DNA of 64,000 nucleotides from Salinibacterium sp. SWN248 (GCF_015864575.1 NZ_JADYWW010000001.1:1635719-1699718), one strand, 5' to 3'; numbered from the stretch's first letter, positions 35,948 to 45,578 are shown. The notes: generated by a model not told the origin, from the letters alone. Translations and numbers: made by a program.

Positions 35948-37708
35948 GTGGCAAGAACAACCCCTGTGAAAAACGCGTGGCGAGCCATCGTCTGGCTCAC
36001 AGCACTCACGGTGGGGCTCGCCGTTTTGATCGGTGCTGGCTCCATATTCGGAGAGGACTCCACGACTGGAGCGGCTTCATGGACACCGAAACTTGCGCTT
36101 GACCTTGAGGGCGGAACGCAAATCGTTCTCGCTCCTCAGCTCGAGAGTGGTCAGACGGTCACTGGCGAGCAGCTGACACAGGCTGTGTCGATCATTCGTG
36201 ATCGGGTCGATGCCAGTGGTGTTGCCGAGGCAGAGGTCACCACTCAAGGTGCTAGCAACGTAGTGGTCTCGATCCCAGGCGTTCCTGACGAAGAGACGCT
36301 GAAGCGCATCCAATCGTCGGCAAAGCTCGAGTTCCGTCCGGTTCTGTACACGGATGTTGCGGCAACGTCGACGGCGACCGAAACTCCGGAGCCTACCGAC
36401 ACCGCTACACCTGATGGTGAAACTGCGACGCCGACTCCTGAGCCGACGCTCGCTACGACCCCAACGGCAGCACCTACCGATGCCAGCGACCTCAATTGGA
36501 TTACTGAGGCGTTGTTCGATGAATTCACTAACTTTGACTGCGCTTCGCTGGATAACTTCAGCGTCGCCCCGGCGGGCGAAGCCCTCATCACGTGTGATTC
36601 CGATGGGCTGTACAAGTACATCCTCGGCCCGGTCGAAGTCGAAGGAAGCACGATCACCGACGCCTCGAGCGGACTTGTCACGAGCTCGCAGGGCATCAGC
36701 ACTGGCCAGTGGGGCGTCTTCCCGACGTTCAACGCTGAAGGAACTGCGGATGTCGCTGAAATGACGACTCGCCTCTTCGGTTTCGATGAGACCGACCCGC
36801 GCAACCGGTTCGGCATCGTTCTCGATGGTCAAGTGATATCGGCCCCGACTACGCAGGGTGTCATCACCGGTGGAAACCCGCAGATTTCGGGCAGCTTCAC
36901 TCAAGAGACCGCTGAGATTCTGGCTGACCAGCTCAAGTTCGGTGCACTGCCGATCGGGTTCGAAGTTCAGAGCAGCGAGAATATTTCCGCAACTCTGGGT
37001 AGCAACCAGTTGAACTCCGGATTGATCGCTGGGCTAATCGGTCTTCTGCTCGTTGTTATCTACTCACTCTTCCAATACCGACTTCTCGGTTTGGTGACGG
37101 TTGCATCGCTTATTGTCGCCGGCGTACTCACGTACTTGGTCATCGCGTACCTGTCGTGGCGTCATGGCTATCGCCTCTCACTCGCTGGCGTTGCGGGTCT
37201 CATCGTGGCTATTGGTTTCACGGCGGACTCGTTCATCGTCTACTTCGAGCGGATTCGCGATGAGCTCCGTGACGGACGTTCACTCACTGGTGCGGTAGAG
37301 GCCGGCTGGAAGCGCGCATTGCGCACGATCTTTGCCGCCAAGGCTGTCAACCTGCTCTCTGCGGTTGTGCTCTTCGTTCTTGCCGTGGGCAACGTTCGAG
37401 GCTTCGCACTCACGCTGGGAATTACGACGGTAATTGACGTACTCGTTGTGGTGCTGTTCACCCACCCGGTTCTTCAATTGCTCGCAACCACCCGGTTCTT
37501 CTCGAGTGGTCACCGTTTGAGCGGACTCGACCCCAATGCGCTCGGTGCGATCTATCGCGGACGAGCACAGTTCCGCACTCCGGCCCCCTCGAAGAACAAG
37601 ACAGGCGCAAGCCGCGAAGCTGCGCGTCGACAGACTATTGCTGAACGTAAAGCTGCTGAGCTGGCAGGTACTGCCTCTGATGCCAGTTCAGATGGAAAGG
37701 ACTCCTGA
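35948..37708 (+). CDS. secD: Protein translocase subunit SecD
   Basis: A 586-aa membrane subunit that uses proton motive force to aid Sec export. The first helix (about 12-33) is followed by the P1 head domain (LDLEGGTQIVL). A Thr/Pro/Ala-rich low-complexity insertion sits at about residues 137-180, common in actinobacterial SecD. The RND-type helices follow, with LAGVAGLIVAIGFTADSFIV and the typical ERIRDELRDGRS. GTG start at 35948 with a weak ribosome binding site. The stop overlaps the secF start by 1 bp (TGATG). Confidence 0.96.
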   Translation: MARTTPVKNAWRAIVWLTALTVGLAVLIGAGSIFGEDSTTGAASWTPKLALDLEGGTQIVLAPQLESGQTVTGEQLTQAVSIIRDRVDASGVAEAEVTTQGASNVVVSIPGVPDEETLKRIQSSAKLEFRPVLYTDVAATSTATETPEPTDTATPDGETATPTPEPTLATTPTAAPTDASDLNWITEALFDEFTNFDCASLDNFSVAPAGEALITCDSDGLYKYILGPVEVEGSTITDASSGLVTSSQGISTGQWGVFPTFNAEGTADVAEMTTRLFGFDETDPRNRFGIVLDGQVISAPTTQGVITGGNPQISGSFTQETAEILADQLKFGALPIGFEVQSSENISATLGSNQLNSGLIAGLIGLLLVVIYSLFQYRLLGLVTVASLIVAGVLTYLVIAYLSWRHGYRLSLAGVAGLIVAIGFTADSFIVYFERIRDELRDGRSLTGAVEAGWKRALRTIFAAKAVNLLSAVVLFVLAVGNVRGFALTLGITTVIDVLVVVLFTHPVLQLLATTRFFSSGHRLSGLDPNALGAIYRGRAQFRTPAPSKNKTGASREAARRQTIAERKAAELAGTASDASSDGKDS

Positions 37709-38724
37709 TGGCTAGCTTCTCTAAGTTCGGCAACGACCTCTACACCGGCGACGTATCGATCAACTTCATCGGCCGCCGCAAAGTTTGGTACACGCTGGCC
37801 GCGGTATTGCTCGCCGTTTCCATCGTCGTACCGGCGCTGCGTGGCGGATATGTCTTCGGCATCGAGTTCACCGGTGGATCACAGTTCCAAATTGACTCGG
37901 TTGAGCAGCTTTCGGACCCCGATGTCAACGCTGAGGCCCAGACGCTGGCAACAGACACTGTTATCGATGTTGTAGCGGAAGCTGATCCCAAGGTCACCGT
38001 CGTCGGGACGAACTCGCTCCGTATTCAGACGGAGCAGCTTGAGACCGACGAGTCCAACGCCGTGCGTGACGCTCTTGCTAACGCGTTCGATGTCGAAAAT
38101 GACCTAGTCGCGGCATCCTTCGTTGGCCCCTCGTGGGGCGCCGACATCACGAGTTCAGCCCTTCGTGCACTCATCGTCTTCATCGCCCTTGCCGCGATCA
38201 TGATGGCAATTTACTTCCGTACCTGGAAGATGTCGATCGCCGCAATGATCGCATTGCTCCACGACATCGTGATCACCGCTGGTGTATACGGAGTCTTCGG
38301 TTTCGAAATCACTCCATCGGCGGTGATCGGATTCCTGACGATCCTAGGTTTCTCGCTGTATGACACCGTCGTTGTGTTCGACAAGATTCGAGAGAATACG
38401 TCGGAAGACGGCTCTGAATCGCGTCGCACGTTCGCGGAATCAGTGAACCTCGCGGTGAACCAGACTCTCGTTCGTTCGATCAATACCGGTGTCGTCGCGG
38501 CTCTGCCCGTGGCCGCCATCCTGTTCATCGGTGCTTACGTGCTTGGCGCAGGAACACTGCGCGACATCGCTCTGGCGTTGTTCATCGGTATTGTCGTCGG
38601 CACATATTCCACGATCTTTATCGCTGCTCCGCTCTATGCCCAGTTCCGCCAGAACGAGCCAGCGATCCTTAGCCGCACCAAGCGACTGACCGCTGCCCGC
38701 GCTGCAGACAAGGGCGGCAAGTAG
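37708..38724 (+). CDS. secF: Protein translocase subunit SecF
   Basis: A 338-aa partner of SecD with six helices. Family features are GIEFTGGSQFQ near residue 52, LHDIVITAGVYG, LTILGFSLYDTVVVFDKIREN and VNQTLVRSINTG. ATG 37708 overlaps secD by 1 bp. The basic C-terminal tail is cytoplasmic. It is followed by a hairpin that probably ends the yajC-secDF unit. Confidence 0.97.
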   Translation: MASFSKFGNDLYTGDVSINFIGRRKVWYTLAAVLLAVSIVVPALRGGYVFGIEFTGGSQFQIDSVEQLSDPDVNAEAQTLATDTVIDVVAEADPKVTVVGTNSLRIQTEQLETDESNAVRDALANAFDVENDLVAASFVGPSWGADITSSALRALIVFIALAAIMMAIYFRTWKMSIAAMIALLHDIVITAGVYGVFGFEITPSAVIGFLTILGFSLYDTVVVFDKIRENTSEDGSESRRTFAESVNLAVNQTLVRSINTGVVAALPVAAILFIGAYVLGAGTLRDIALALFIGIVVGTYSTIFIAAPLYAQFRQNEPAILSRTKRLTAARAADKGGK

Positions 38725-38733
38725 CCACTGTGG

Positions 38734-38757
38734 GCGCACGAACGGTTGTTCGTGCGC
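38734..38757 (+). terminator. Hairpin after secF
   Basis: A perfect 10-bp stem (GCGCACGAAC with its complement) around GGTT, 10 bp after the secF stop. No T-tract follows, so it may be an intrinsic terminator of the U-less kind or an mRNA 3' end stabiliser. Confidence 0.55.
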
Positions 38758-38809
38758 AAGCAAAAACGCTGGTTGGTAGCGGTCGTGAACTTCTTGCTCT
38801 CGAACGCGT

Positions 38810-38831
38810 CCTAGAATCGATCTAGGAGGGA
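38810..38831 (+). promoter_or_regulatory. rel promoter region: -10 TAGAAT within a dyad next to the ribosome binding site
   Basis: CCTAGA and TCTAGG form a 6-bp inverted repeat with a 5-nt spacer (38810-38826). TAGAAT (38812-38817) overlaps the left arm. The strong Shine-Dalgarno AGGAGGGA (38824-38831) overlaps the right arm and lies 5 nt before the rel ATG. The dyad could be an operator or an RNA hairpin controlling access to the ribosome binding site. Confidence 0.4.
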
Positions 38832-38836
38832 GCGGA

Positions 38837-41083
38837 ATGAGCGATTCGCAGCAGTCATCAGCTTCTTTTCGCGCGCTCCTTCCGCGTCTGTTTTCGCGAG
38901 CTCAACCGGCGGGTTCGGTCGAGAAGCTTCTGCGCACCGTCAAGGCGAGTCACCCCAAGGCAAACCTTGCTCTGATCGAGCGCGCGTATGCCGCAGCATT
39001 TCGCGCGCACGACGGCCAGAAGCGCAAGAGCGGTGAGCCGTACATCACTCACCCGATTGCCGTAGCGCAGATTCTTGCGGAGCTCGGCATCGGTGAGAAG
39101 ACGATTGCCGCGGCGCTGCTGCATGACACGGTAGAAGACACCGCCTATTCTCTCGACGAGCTTCGCCTCGAGTTCGGCGATGAGATCGCCATGCTCGTCG
39201 ACGGCGTCACCAAGCTCGACAAGGTGAAATACGGCGACAGCGCTCAGGCGGAAACTGTTCGCAAGATGATCGTCGCGATGTCGAAAGACATTCGCGTGCT
39301 GGTAATCAAGCTTGCTGACCGCCTCCACAACGCCCGTACGTGGGGCTTTGTTCCTCGGGAGTCTGCCTCGCGCAAGGCGCAGGAGACCCTGGAGATTTAC
39401 GCTCCTCTCGCCCACCGGCTCGGTATTCAGGCGATGAAGACCGAGCTTGAAGATCTGTCGTTCGCGGTGTTGCACCCGAAGATCTATGTCGAGATCGAAA
39501 GCCTGGTCTCAAAGCGAACCCCGCAACGTGACGAATTTGTCAAGCAGGTTATCGCGTCGGTGAAAGACGACCTCAGAACGTCGCGGATCAAGGGAACCGT
39601 CGCCGGCAGGCCCAAGCAGTATTACTCGATCTATCAGAAGATGATTCTGCGGGGTCGGGAGTTCGACGAGATTTATGATCTGGTCGGTATCCGCGTGCTC
39701 GTAAATTCGGTACGCGATTGCTACGCCGTGCTCGGATCGATCCACGCTCGCTGGAATCCGATTCCTGGTCGCTTCAAGGATTACATCGCAACTCCCAAGT
39801 TCAACCTGTATCAGTCACTTCACACCACAGTCATCGGACCTGATGGTCGTGCCGTCGAGATCCAAATTCGAACGAACGAGATGCACCACCGTGCTGAGTT
39901 TGGTGTTGCTGCACACTGGAAGTACAAGGACCGTGCCGCTGGTAAGGCGATTGAGTCAGGCCCAGCAGACAATGACATGGCGTGGTTAGCCCACATCACT
40001 GACTGGCAGGCAGAGACCTCTGATCCCAGTGAGTTCCTCGAGTCGCTGCGCTTCGAAATTGGCGCGAAAGAGGTGTACGTCTTCACTCCTCAGGGCAAGG
40101 TAATCGGCCTGCCTGCTGGCGCTACCCCTGTCGACTTTGCCTACGCAGTGCATACGGAAATCGGTCACCGCACCATGGGTGCCAAGGTCAATGCCCGTTT
40201 GGTTCCGCTTGAGACGGTACTCAACAGCGGGGACTCCGTCGAAGTCTTCACATCGAAGAGTCCGGATGCGGCACCGAGCCAGGACTGGCTTGGGTTCGTC
40301 AAGAGCACGCGAGCGCGCAACAAGATCCGTGCCTGGTTCACAAAAGAACGCCGAGACGAGGCCATCGAGCAAGGCAAAGATGCCATTGCTCGAGCGATGC
40401 GCAAGCAGAACATGCCCCTTCAAAAGCTCATGAGCCAAGAGTCTTTTGCCGAGCTTGCTGCGAACATGCGCTACGAAGACGTATCCGCGCTCTATGCGGC
40501 TGTTGGCGAAGGGCACATTTCCACTCAGTCAGTGATTGAGAAGCTTGTTGGCTCTCTGAGCGCTGGAACCGAAGAAGACGACGGCGAGCTCACGTTCCCT
40601 GCTGCGGGCAAACTGCGTCCCTACAAGCATTCAGACTCAGGTATCCTGGTGCGAGGCGCGCCGGACATTCTGGTGAAGCTTGCACGCTGCTGTACTCCCG
40701 TTCCCGGCGATGACGTCGTCGGCTTCGTTACTCGTGGAGCTGGCGTTTCGGTTCACCGCGCTGATTGCAAGAACGTGCAATCACTTCTCGATGAGCCCGA
40801 GCGCATGATCGAAGTGGAGTGGGCTCCTACGTCTAAGAGCTTGTTCCTCGTTCAAATCCAGGTTGAAGCTCTCGACCGTGCTGGACTGCTCTCTGACATC
40901 ACCAAGGTGCTCAGTGAGACCCATGTCAACATACTTTCGGCTACCGTCAACACGTCGACTGCCCGCCTCGCGATCAGCAAGTTTGTTTTTGAGATGGGCG
41001 ACACGACTCACCTCGACCGTGTGCTCAACGCCGTACGGCGCGTAGACGCTGTCTACGACGTCTATCGGGTCAATAGCGGCTAG
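38837..41083 (+). CDS. rel: Bifunctional (p)ppGpp synthetase/hydrolase Rel
   Basis: A 748-aa long RelA/SpoT homologue. It makes and degrades (p)ppGpp, the stringent-response alarmone. The HD hydrolase domain is intact, with THPIAVAQIL (His72) and LLHDTVEDT (His96, Asp97), so hydrolysis should work. The synthetase domain contains GRPKQYYSIYQKM and YQSLHTTVIGPDGR. TGS (VYVFTPQGKVIGLPAGATP), zinc-finger-like CCTPVPGDDV and C-terminal ACT domains follow. ATG 38837 has an excellent ribosome binding site. The stop shares a CTAG with the stop of the opposite gene. Confidence 0.97.
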   Translation: MSDSQQSSASFRALLPRLFSRAQPAGSVEKLLRTVKASHPKANLALIERAYAAAFRAHDGQKRKSGEPYITHPIAVAQILAELGIGEKTIAAALLHDTVEDTAYSLDELRLEFGDEIAMLVDGVTKLDKVKYGDSAQAETVRKMIVAMSKDIRVLVIKLADRLHNARTWGFVPRESASRKAQETLEIYAPLAHRLGIQAMKTELEDLSFAVLHPKIYVEIESLVSKRTPQRDEFVKQVIASVKDDLRTSRIKGTVAGRPKQYYSIYQKMILRGREFDEIYDLVGIRVLVNSVRDCYAVLGSIHARWNPIPGRFKDYIATPKFNLYQSLHTTVIGPDGRAVEIQIRTNEMHHRAEFGVAAHWKYKDRAAGKAIESGPADNDMAWLAHITDWQAETSDPSEFLESLRFEIGAKEVYVFTPQGKVIGLPAGATPVDFAYAVHTEIGHRTMGAKVNARLVPLETVLNSGDSVEVFTSKSPDAAPSQDWLGFVKSTRARNKIRAWFTKERRDEAIEQGKDAIARAMRKQNMPLQKLMSQESFAELAANMRYEDVSALYAAVGEGHISTQSVIEKLVGSLSAGTEEDDGELTFPAAGKLRPYKHSDSGILVRGAPDILVKLARCCTPVPGDDVVGFVTRGAGVSVHRADCKNVQSLLDEPERMIEVEWAPTSKSLFLVQIQVEALDRAGLLSDITKVLSETHVNILSATVNTSTARLAISKFVFEMGDTTHLDRVLNAVRRVDAVYDVYRVNSG

Positions 41084-41652
41084 CTGGCAGAGGTGAGCGC
41101 TGCGGGAGACTGTAGCGCTGCTAAGCGCGCGAGGGCGATTCGCTTTTGTGGCAAGTTTCGGCGCGCGTTGAGTGAATCGACGCACTGACCGTAGTCGAGC
41201 TTGCCTTCGGCCATGAGGACTCTGACTGCAGCCTCTTCTCGGGCTCCAAATGGTTCGCTAAAGCGGACGAGGTCAAAAACTGTGCGCAATCGAGACGTGA
41301 CGCTAACGCCCGACACCGTGTCGATGTCATCATCGGTGATGACTACCTCCCGGAGCACCGCATTCAGGCTTGGATGTGGTCGCGTTCGGGCGCCAATGGC
41401 TACGCACAACTGGTGGCGAGCCGGGGGATTGAGGGCAGCACCCCACACCCAGGCGGCTGTCATCCGTTCGGCAATTATGCGAGCATCCAAGACGACCCCG
41501 AGTGCACGGGCGCGTAAATGAATGGTGTCGAATTCATCGATCGGGCAGAAGCACTGGTCAAGAGCGAACAGTTCACCGTCGAGTGCGGCGCATTGGAGTT
41601 CCGCTAGCGGCAAATCGATCGCGCTGAGCACTGGGGGGAGTCGTGGTGTCAT
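41080..41652 (-). CDS. AbiEi-like antitoxin-family protein, orphan
   Basis: A protein of about 190 aa resembling the actinobacterial group annotated as type IV toxin-antitoxin AbiEi family. ARIIAERMTAAWVWGAAL and VTSRLRTVFDLVRF are the typical segments. There is no AbiEii-type nucleotidyltransferase gene beside it, so a toxin-antitoxin role is unsupported here. The frame is open from 41694; ATG 41652 is a more likely start. Its stop overlaps the rel stop by 4 bp. The family call rests on pattern memory and is tentative. Confidence 0.6.
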   Translation of the reverse strand: MTPRLPPVLSAIDLPLAELQCAALDGELFALDQCFCPIDEFDTIHLRARALGVVLDARIIAERMTAAWVWGAALNPPARHQLCVAIGARTRPHPSLNAVLREVVITDDDIDTVSGVSVTSRLRTVFDLVRFSEPFGAREEAAVRVLMAEGKLDYGQCVDSLNARRNLPQKRIALARLAALQSPAALTSAS

Positions 41653-41734
41653 GCCTCTATCGTGCGGTCGCGAGCAACCGCACGAAGACAACATCAGCGA
41701 TTCAGTGGAGAACTAATCACCTGTGGACAACGAC

Positions 41735-42964
41735 CTACTTGAGAGCGCCCAACCATGCCTTGCGGGCATCGAGCGCATCTTGGGCTGAGGCGATCTTCTT
41801 TGCATTGCCCGTAGCCTGGGCTTCCGCCAGTTCTGCCTCAAGCTTTGCGATCGCTTCGTTGAGTTGACCTAGGAAGCCTTCTGAGCGTTCTTGACGCTCA
41901 GGGTTGTTCTTGTGCCAGTGGTCCTCGTCGAGCTTGCGCACGGCAGTCTCGACCTTGCGGAGGCGTTCCTCAGCGGTCTTGATCTTGTCGCGGGGAACTT
42001 TGCCAATCTCATCCCAGCGCTTCTGAATCGAAAAAAGAGCCTTTTTGGCTTGCGCACGATCAGTTGCAGTGAGCAGCGGCTCGGCTTCGTCAAGCAGCGC
42101 TTTCTTCAACTCCCAGTTTGCGGTGAACTCGACGTTGTCGTGAGCATCAACTTCTGACTTAGCGGCGTAGAGCACGTCGCCGGCCTGCTTGAACTTCGCC
42201 CAGAGAGCGTCGTCAAACTTCTTGCCCGCGCGGCCAGCAGCCTTCCAGCTATCGAGCAATCGACGGTAGGTGTGGATGCCCTCGGCACCCTGTGCGGCAA
42301 GAGCCTCTGCTTCGTCGACAAGAGCTTGCTTGTCTGCGCGCGCCTTCTTGTGTGCGGAATCTAGTTCGGCGAAGAAGGCACGGCGGTGGGTGTCGATTGT
42401 GCTGCGCGCTGCACGGAATCGCTTCCACAATTCGTTCGCTTCGCTCTTGGGAAGGCGAGGACCGTCAGTCTGATGGGCTTTCCAGCGCGCAAAGATGTCG
42501 TCCATCTGAGCGGTGACTTGCTTCCACTGCGCTTTGGCCGGATCGCCAGCAGCGAGCGTCTCCGCCTCAACAACGAGTGCGTTGCGGGCAGCAATTGCCT
42601 CCGTGAGGGCAGCTTTCGCTTCTTCGCTTTGCTGTTCGGTGAGCTTCGATACGGAACCGCCAAGCGCCTGCACTCGCGTAAGCAGTGCTGCGAGGTCGCC
42701 GACAGCATTCGCTGTGGCAATCGACTCGTTGAGTGCTGTAACAGCCTTCGCAACGTCAGAGGCGGGAGCGCCGTTCTTGACCCGCTGTTCAAGCAACGTC
42801 ACTTGCCCAGCAAGTTCGTGATACTTGCGGGTGAAGTAGGCCAATGCCTCTTCGGGAGTTCCGTCAGGGTACTGGCCGACGGCACGTTCGCCGTCCGCCT
42901 CGCGGACGAATACGGTGCCTGTCTCGTCGACGCGGCCCCACTCGTTCTGGTTCTCTGTAGCCAA
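41735..42964 (-). CDS. DUF349 repeat protein
   Basis: A 409-aa, strongly alpha-helical, lysine/glutamate/alanine-rich protein with several DUF349 repeats (pattern W..F..A, for example ELWKRFRAARSTIDTHR, DALWAKFKQAGDVLYAAK and a repeat around KRWDEIGKVPRDK). Long coiled-coil stretches are expected. Function is unknown in Actinobacteria. TTG start at 42964 preceded by AAGGTGA with 6-7-nt spacing. It is found between the AbiEi-like gene and the cyclophilin gene, all on the minus strand. Confidence 0.88.
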   Translation of the reverse strand: MATENQNEWGRVDETGTVFVREADGERAVGQYPDGTPEEALAYFTRKYHELAGQVTLLEQRVKNGAPASDVAKAVTALNESIATANAVGDLAALLTRVQALGGSVSKLTEQQSEEAKAALTEAIAARNALVVEAETLAAGDPAKAQWKQVTAQMDDIFARWKAHQTDGPRLPKSEANELWKRFRAARSTIDTHRRAFFAELDSAHKKARADKQALVDEAEALAAQGAEGIHTYRRLLDSWKAAGRAGKKFDDALWAKFKQAGDVLYAAKSEVDAHDNVEFTANWELKKALLDEAEPLLTATDRAQAKKALFSIQKRWDEIGKVPRDKIKTAEERLRKVETAVRKLDEDHWHKNNPERQERSEGFLGQLNEAIAKLEAELAEAQATGNAKKIASAQDALDARKAWLGALK

Positions 42965-43047
42965 TTACTTCACCTTGCTGCTTATGCCGGAAGTTGCTGC
43001 CGGGTTACCCAAGCTTAGGACAACCGTACTCACGGTCGCTGACGCTG

Positions 43048-43842
43048 TTATTGGATCGTGAAGCCCGTGATGCTTGTGGCAGTCACCGGGGCCCCATCTT
43101 GGGCATCGCCAACGATGCCGCCAGCGACGATCTCCGATTGGAGAACGTCGAGTCCAGAGGTGACCTGACCGACGATGCTGTAGCCGCCGGCCGTGTCATC
43201 AGGAATGATCGCATCGTCAAAGACGATGAAGAATTGACGGCCATTCGAGAAAGGGTTGTCGCCCGTTCGTGCCATCGCGATGGTGCCTGCGGGGTAGAAG
43301 CCGCCGACTCCGGAGTTTTCAACGGGGCCGTAGGCATAGTCGGGGTCGCTCGCGCCGGTGCCGTCTAGCGAACCGCACTGAATCAATCCTGCGTTATCGG
43401 TGACGACCAGCCGGTGGCAGACGGTGCCAACGTAGTAGTCGGATGCCGCGGAGTCGACCAGAGAAGCCACGGCTTGTGGTGCCGCTGCGCCGTCGAGCTC
43501 AATGCCGAGTGCGACATCGTTGAGAGTAAGTTCCCCAGACCACGTGCGGGCTTCGGCGAGAGCAATATCCGGAACATCCCCGACATTGCCGGGTTCGGTG
43601 GCTTCGGCCTCCGGAGTGAAGGACGGCGCAGGCTCTGGAGTTCCCGGCCCTGCCGAGAAGTAGAAGACCTGAGCCGTAGCTACGAGCGCGATGATGACAA
43701 GACCGACGCCCACGGCGAGAACGTTGTCACGCTTGCGGCGAGCCACGGTCTGTTCATGCACTGACGCACGCGCAGTGTAGAGGCGCAGTCGTTCCCGAGC
43801 TTCTCGTTGCTCGCGGGAATGCTTCTTGCTGGATGCCACCAT
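43048..43842 (-). CDS. Membrane-anchored cyclophilin-type peptidyl-prolyl isomerase
   Basis: A protein of about 264 aa. A basic cytoplasmic N-terminus (about 1-42) and one membrane helix (about 43-65) are followed by an acidic Pro/Thr linker and a cyclophilin domain (about 100-264), presumably outside the membrane and helping exported proteins fold. Cyclophilin motifs are present in diverged form: CHRLVVTDNAGLIQCG, GTIAMAR, GRQFFIVFDD and GQVTSGLDVL. The frame is open from 43920. AAGGAG lies 2 nt before ATG 43842 and 5 nt before the in-frame GTG 43839, so either could be used. Confidence 0.9.
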   Translation of the reverse strand: MVASSKKHSREQREARERLRLYTARASVHEQTVARRKRDNVLAVGVGLVIIALVATAQVFYFSAGPGTPEPAPSFTPEAEATEPGNVGDVPDIALAEARTWSGELTLNDVALGIELDGAAAPQAVASLVDSAASDYYVGTVCHRLVVTDNAGLIQCGSLDGTGASDPDYAYGPVENSGVGGFYPAGTIAMARTGDNPFSNGRQFFIVFDDAIIPDDTAGGYSIVGQVTSGLDVLQSEIVAGGIVGDAQDGAPVTATSITGFTIQ

Positions 43843-43982
43843 TACTCCTTGAAGAATCGCGGACGTCGCCGCTGTCGTAGGAACGCCACAATGAACCTTA
43901 CGGTCTCCCGGGAATCTCAACCAAACGCCACGACGCCCGAACGTAATGAAGGTGCACTGTGCCGACGGTCAGTGCGGGCGAT

Positions 43983-43988
43983 TACGAT
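43983..43988 (+). promoter_or_regulatory. -10-like TACGAT, leaderless spacing, rarA
   Basis: TACGAT is followed by 6 nt and the rarA ATG. No Shine-Dalgarno is present. It lies in the divergent gap shared with the cyclophilin gene. Confidence 0.4.
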
Positions 43989-43994
43989 TGAGCT

Positions 43995-45326
43995 ATGGAT
44001 GCTTCCGCAACTCTGCACAGCGGAGCAACACCTCTTGCCGTGCGCATGCGGCCGCTGACTCTCGACGAGATCGTCGGTCAAAAACATTTGCTGCAGCGCG
44101 GGTCGCCGCTGATGAGCCTCGCAAACGATGCCGAAGGCAGCCATGGTTCGGCATCCATTATTTTGTGGGGCCCGCCTGGCACCGGTAAGACCACAATCGC
44201 TAAGGCGATCGCGCGGGGGTCTCAACGAAAGTTTGTAGAGCTTTCTGCGGTCACCGCCGGCGTGAAGGATGTGCGTCAGACCATGGAAGAGGCGCTGACT
44301 GCCCGCGATCTTTATGGTGTGTCTACGGTTCTGTTCCTCGATGAGATTCACCGTTTCACTAAGGCACAACAGGATGCGTTGCTTCCTGGGGTAGAAAACG
44401 GCTGGGTCATTCTGATTGCGGCGACGACAGAGAATCCGTCGTTCTCCGTGATTTCACCGCTATTGTCGCGGTCCCTGTTGCTGACGCTCAACCCGCTTGA
44501 CGACAACGATCTGGGGGACTTGGTCGATCGCGCGGTCTCAGACCCCCGAGGGCTTCGGGATGCGGTGGTGCTGGAGCCTGAAGCGCGCGCACTCCTCATC
44601 CGACTGTCATCCGGAGATGCGCGCCGGGTGCTGACTGCGCTCGAAGCTTCCGCTGTTTCTGCATCGAATGACGAAGACGCAGCAACTCCAGCGCTAGTGA
44701 CGGCAGAACATGTCGCGAATGCTGTTGATCGCGCCCTATTGCGTTACGACAGAAACGGTGATGAACACTACGACGTGATCAGCGCCTTCATTAAGTCTGT
44801 GCGTGGTTCTGACGTTGATGCCGCGCTCCATTACTTGGCACGCATGATCGAAGCGGGGGAGGATCCCCGTTTTATTGCGCGGCGCGTGATTATTAGCGCA
44901 GCGGAAGACGTGGGTGTTGCCGACCCTCAAGCGCTCGTCATTGCCGTAGCGGCCGCCGATGCAGTGCAGCTCATCGGAATGCCCGAAGGCCGCATCCCGC
45001 TGGCCGAAGCTGTTGTTTATCTGGCGACAGCCCCGAAATCGAATGCCGCCTATTCCGCTTTGGATGCCGCGATAGCCGATGTGCGTGCAGGCAAGATTGG
45101 CCGGGTGCCCAAGCCGCTTCGCGATGCTCACTATCCGGGTGCCAAACGTCTCGGCCACGGAAAGGGGTATCGCTACTCTCACGATTCTGAGTTTGGAGTG
45201 GTGAAGCAGGAGTACCTTCCCGATGTCTTGAAAGGCACCGAGTATTACACTCCGACGAACAACGGCAACGAACGCGAAGTTTCTGCCCGGCTCGTCAAAC
45301 TGCGAGAGATTATTCGCGGCGAATAG
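43995..45326 (+). CDS. rarA: Replication-associated recombination protein A (RarA/MgsA)
   Basis: A 443-aa AAA+ ATPase related to clamp loaders that acts at stalled forks. Walker [12 protein letters not shown], Walker [10 protein letters not shown], sensor 1 [10 protein letters not shown] and the arginine-finger SPLLSRS are visible. The C-terminal MgsA tetramerisation domain carries [18 protein letters not shown] and [18 protein letters not shown]. Length is standard. Own promoter upstream; 252 bp separate it from rpsD. Confidence 0.96.
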   Translation: MDASATLHSGATPLAVRMRPLTLDEIVGQKHLLQRGSPLMSLANDAEGSHGSASIILWGPPGTGKTTIAKAIARGSQRKFVELSAVTAGVKDVRQTMEEALTARDLYGVSTVLFLDEIHRFTKAQQDALLPGVENGWVILIAATTENPSFSVISPLLSRSLLLTLNPLDDNDLGDLVDRAVSDPRGLRDAVVLEPEARALLIRLSSGDARRVLTALEASAVSASNDEDAATPALVTAEHVANAVDRALLRYDRNGDEHYDVISAFIKSVRGSDVDAALHYLARMIEAGEDPRFIARRVIISAAEDVGVADPQALVIAVAAADAVQLIGMPEGRIPLAEAVVYLATAPKSNAAYSALDAAIADVRAGKIGRVPKPLRDAHYPGAKRLGHGKGYRYSHDSEFGVVKQEYLPDVLKGTEYYTPTNNGNEREVSARLVKLREIIRGE

Positions 45327-45387
45327 CTGCCTCAACTCGCTCTCCGGCTCGGTGTGGCGAGTCGTGGCCTGCAGGGTGCTGCCGTGA

Positions 45388-45578
45388 TAGAGTTACACGT
45401 CCCAACGATACGGTTTCGGCGCGCGGCTGCAATGAAATCGAATATCGCGGAACATCGGTCTGTAGCCGACCAGGTTCCCTAGGGTCATCCCTCTACTTCG
45501 TCTGGTGTGTTGTGTACGCGCGTTCGCGTGCGAGTGATCGCCAGATTGTTCTTACTTGAATCAATCGAAAAGGATCCT
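45388..45578 (+). promoter_or_regulatory. rpsD promoter (TAGAGT) and long 5' leader
   Basis: TGATAGAGT near 45385-45393 resembles an extended -10. If used, the rpsD mRNA would start near 45400 and carry a leader of about 180 nt before GTG 45579. The leader contains possible small stems, for example an ACGCG/CGCGT hairpin. An autoregulatory S4-binding leader is possible but not shown. Confidence 0.35.
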
